Made by a program: the position numbers and the translations under genes | NCBI GenBank assembly: GCA_964603725.1 | Contig: CAZRWW010000009.1 | Coordinates: 38,886-102,885, forward strand | DNA: 64,000 bases | Reading direction: 5' to 3' | Source of the DNA: CAZDKK01 sp964603725 | GTDB lineage: Bacteria; Eisenbacteria; RBG-16-71-46; CAIMUX01; WJJG01 | The notes under the pieces: model-generated | Seen by the model: only the letters and a program-made list of their open reading frames with translations | Databases searched by the model: none | Told to the model about the DNA's origin: nothing | Shown: piece after piece, positions 61,911 through 64,000 of the stretch | How the letters are laid out: every line of letters starts with the position of its first letter | Numbering within the stretch: the first letter of the stretch is position 1

Positions 61911-64000
61911 ATGAGAAGAGGCTTTGCGTTGTTGGCTATCCTGCTGTTCGCGGCAGGCAGCGCGCTGGCCGTGTCGCCGAGTCCGTCGCTCTGTGCCCAG
62001 GCGCCCAGGCCGGGGGAGGTGTTGGACGATCTCGCGGCGCCCCAGTTCGTGCCCTTGCGCCAGGACACCGCCTGGTTCGGCGGCGACAACGGTAGCGGCG
62101 TTGCCTATCTGAACGGCATCTGGGATTTCGAGACCCCCGGCAGCAACGGGTTCCAGGGCTGCAAGTCGTATGACAAGACCGCCAATCCGGGCGTCTACTT
62201 CTACCGGGTGACGGCGAACGACTTCACCACTCACGGCGACCCGTGCACGCCGATGATCAGCGGCACGACCGGCATGCTCTGGTGCGGCATCCACGAGGAC
62301 GAGGCCAATCTGCGCGACTTCGTGGGCGGCATGGGCTACCAGAATTCCCAATGCCAGCGGGCGTTTTCGCCAATGTACACGGGCTTCAATCCGAACACGC
62401 AGGCGATCGATCTCTCCTTCACCTACTTCAATCACACCGAGCCCGGGTTCGACTACTCCTACGTGTTCATTCTCTGCTTCGACGCGGCCGACGAGCTGGT
62501 CGAGGAGTACACGGTCGCCACACTTGATGGGATTGTCGGCGACTATCAGCTCCCGGCCACTTTCGACGAGGGCGTCGAGGTGCCGGCCGGCACGCTCCCG
62601 GCCGCGACGGTCAAGATCCAGGTCGAGTTCCGCATGGTGTCCGACGGCGGCTGGTCGGATGAGGACGGCTTGTGGGACACGCCCTGCGGCCCGTTCGCGG
62701 CTGACGACGTGTCCATCACGGTGGGCTCCACAGCCAACACCTACAACTTCAACGACGGCGCCCAAGGCTGGACCTTCGACAAGTGCGAGGGCAAGGGCGC
62801 CTGGATGCACATCGTGCACGACTACGAGTACACCGAGTGGCTGGACGACCTGGGCCTGACCTGCGGCTGCACGCTGGTCGGTGAGGCGATCGGCTTCGTC
62901 GGCACGATGTGCGCGAACGGCCCGGCCCTGGTGCCGGGTCTGGACGAGCGATTCGAGACCGGTCCCGTGCCGCGCGCAGGGTATCCGGCGCCGTTCTGGA
63001 ACGCGGTCGTCGTAGAGTACGATGCGTTCATCAATCTCCCGCTCAGCGCGGGGTCGTTCTATCGCCCGGGCTATCGCAAGTTCCCCTTCACGACCGAGGT
63101 CAACCCGGTCCCGCACTGGTCGGATCGCCGGGGCCAGGCGGTCTGGCACTATGCCTCGAGCTCGTTCTGCGCGGGAGCGGCGTGGAATCTGACGACGATG
63201 GCGGATGCTCCGCTGCCGGTCGAGTGGGACTCCGTCAAGTTCTGCTATGAGATCACGGCCAGCTGCGATGCCTTCGCCTTGCCCACGTCGACCTGCACCG
63301 ACCTCGGCTGCACCGGCGGCTCGCCGGTGATCGACAACTTCAAGATCGGCATCACAAACGCCGCCAATGCTCCGCCGATCACCCTGATCGACGGCGGCCT
63401 CTTCATCGACGGCTTCGGCCAGAACTACCCGACCTATCTGGAGCCGAGCGATCGCTGCAATGCCAACATCTCGTTCGACCTGTCGATGACCAACACGCAG
63501 AAGAACGACTGGCACGGCGACAGCTCGGTCGTCAGCGGCCCGACCGTCGGGTCGGAGGCCGGACGCTTCCTGTGCGAGATGTGCTTCAAGGTGGCCCGCC
63601 TCGGGGCGCGCCAGCACATGATTCCGGAGTATCAGGCGTGGCGGGCTCGGCAGGCCAGCGATCCTGAAGCCGGCTTCGTTTGCGCCCTGATGGACTCGTT
63701 CGAGGCCGCCAACCACACGCAGGTCTACAAGCACAGGTTCTACACCTACTTCCACGAGGATGCCGTCGGCTACAACGGCCCGCCCGACTGGAGCGAGAAT
63801 AACGAGATCCTGCCCGACAAGATCTGGGTGCCGGGCACCCGCATCGAGTACTACTGGCGTTCGTATTGGTACAACGGCGGCGCTCCGCCGACCGAGTACT
63901 ACACGCTGGGGTATCCGCCCCCGCGTGAGATCGAGTTCCTGCCGTCGATGGAGCTGAAGCCGAACGAGCTGTACGAGGTGCAGTGGCCGTCGATGCTCTA
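61911..64000 (+). CDS. Large cysteine-rich secreted protein (tandem paralogue 3), cut by window edge
   Basis: About 696 residues visible, open at the right edge. Signal peptide (FALLAILLFAAGSALA, then VSPSPSL) and the same modules as paralogues 1 and 2 (WFGGDNGSG, WCGIHEDEANLRDF, GYQNSQCQRAFS, GPSVIDNFKIGI-type repeats of Cys pairs, EYYWRSYW). GGAGGCTTACG precedes ATG 61911. The Rossmann-like and FlgD-like parts lie beyond the window. More copies may follow. Confidence 0.85.
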   Translation, partial: MRRGFALLAILLFAAGSALAVSPSPSLCAQAPRPGEVLDDLAAPQFVPLRQDTAWFGGDNGSGVAYLNGIWDFETPGSNGFQGCKSYDKTANPGVYFYRVTANDFTTHGDPCTPMISGTTGMLWCGIHEDEANLRDFVGGMGYQNSQCQRAFSPMYTGFNPNTQAIDLSFTYFNHTEPGFDYSYVFILCFDAADELVEEYTVATLDGIVGDYQLPATFDEGVEVPAGTLPAATVKIQVEFRMVSDGGWSDEDGLWDTPCGPFAADDVSITVGSTANTYNFNDGAQGWTFDKCEGKGAWMHIVHDYEYTEWLDDLGLTCGCTLVGEAIGFVGTMCANGPALVPGLDERFETGPVPRAGYPAPFWNAVVVEYDAFINLPLSAGSFYRPGYRKFPFTTEVNPVPHWSDRRGQAVWHYASSSFCAGAAWNLTTMADAPLPVEWDSVKFCYEITASCDAFALPTSTCTDLGCTGGSPVIDNFKIGITNAANAPPITLIDGGLFIDGFGQNYPTYLEPSDRCNANISFDLSMTNTQKNDWHGDSSVVSGPTVGSEAGRFLCEMCFKVARLGARQHMIPEYQAWRARQASDPEAGFVCALMDSFEAANHTQVYKHRFYTYFHEDAVGYNGPPDWSENNEILPDKIWVPGTRIEYYWRSYWYNGGAPPTEYYTLGYPPPREIEFLPSMELKPNELYEVQWPSML

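Overview
This is a high-GC bacterial window read from a draft scaffold: a run of ten N at 18761-18770 marks an assembly gap. The gene content points to the FCB superphylum. There are many secreted proteins with a C-terminal FlgD-like Ig sorting domain, a PorV/PorQ-type outer-membrane protein, lamin-tail-domain exoproteins, a Gram-negative envelope (LpxH, RND pump, porin) and flagellar MotAB. A lineage such as Eisenbacteria or Krumholzibacteriota is my inference; no marker gene proves it.

Layout. 1-5531 (minus): a pentaheme cytochrome and a mono-heme outer-membrane barrel, followed by a KinB/AlgB-like histidine kinase (cut by the left edge) and an NtrC-type regulator. 5713-12152 (minus): an RND metal-efflux operon (czcCBA) with a Cys-rich exported leader protein. 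12365-14998 (minus): a BNR/VPS10-propeller exoprotein. 15165-17190 (minus): initiator tRNA, ftsB, enolase. 17434-20214 (plus): ECF sigma, zinc-finger anti-sigma (broken by the gap) and a bactofilin-like membrane protein. 20480-22285: a secreted HExxH protein converging on rlmN, whose likely start is not ATG/GTG/TTG. 22683-28659 (plus): a small secreted protein, a 1055-residue TPR-GAF-sigma54 activator, a sigma54-type regulatory region, an Fn3 lipoprotein and a PorV-like protein. 28656-35897: lpxH, a coiled-coil protein, an M23 peptidase, a DUF523 protein, an AmiC amidase, Hpt, HDOD, motA and motB. 36080-43161 (plus): lamin-tail protein, two unknown exported proteins, a GIY-YIG nuclease and carbamate kinase. 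43206-47798: two minus-strand exoproteins (beta-helix and propeller), each broken by one in-frame TGA, flanking a plus-strand lamin-tail protein. 47905-53345: tRNA-Leu(CAG), smpB, an amidase-like protein, GerMN, murI, rph, rdgB. 53346-64000 (plus): a candidate structured RNA, then three tandem paralogous cysteine-rich exoproteins of about 1090 residues, the last cut by the right edge.

How it fits together. Housekeeping modules (eno-ftsB, smpB, murI-rph-rdgB, rlmN, lpxH) alternate with blocks of exported and surface proteins. The sigma54 activator lies directly upstream of a region holding CTTTATA repeats, a -24/-12 motif and a terminator. A second -24/-12 motif precedes the 36080-40417 surface cluster, so sigma54 may control part of the exoproteome. 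Two of the three tandem paralogues share a strong sigma70-type promoter, a long leader and a conserved leader element.
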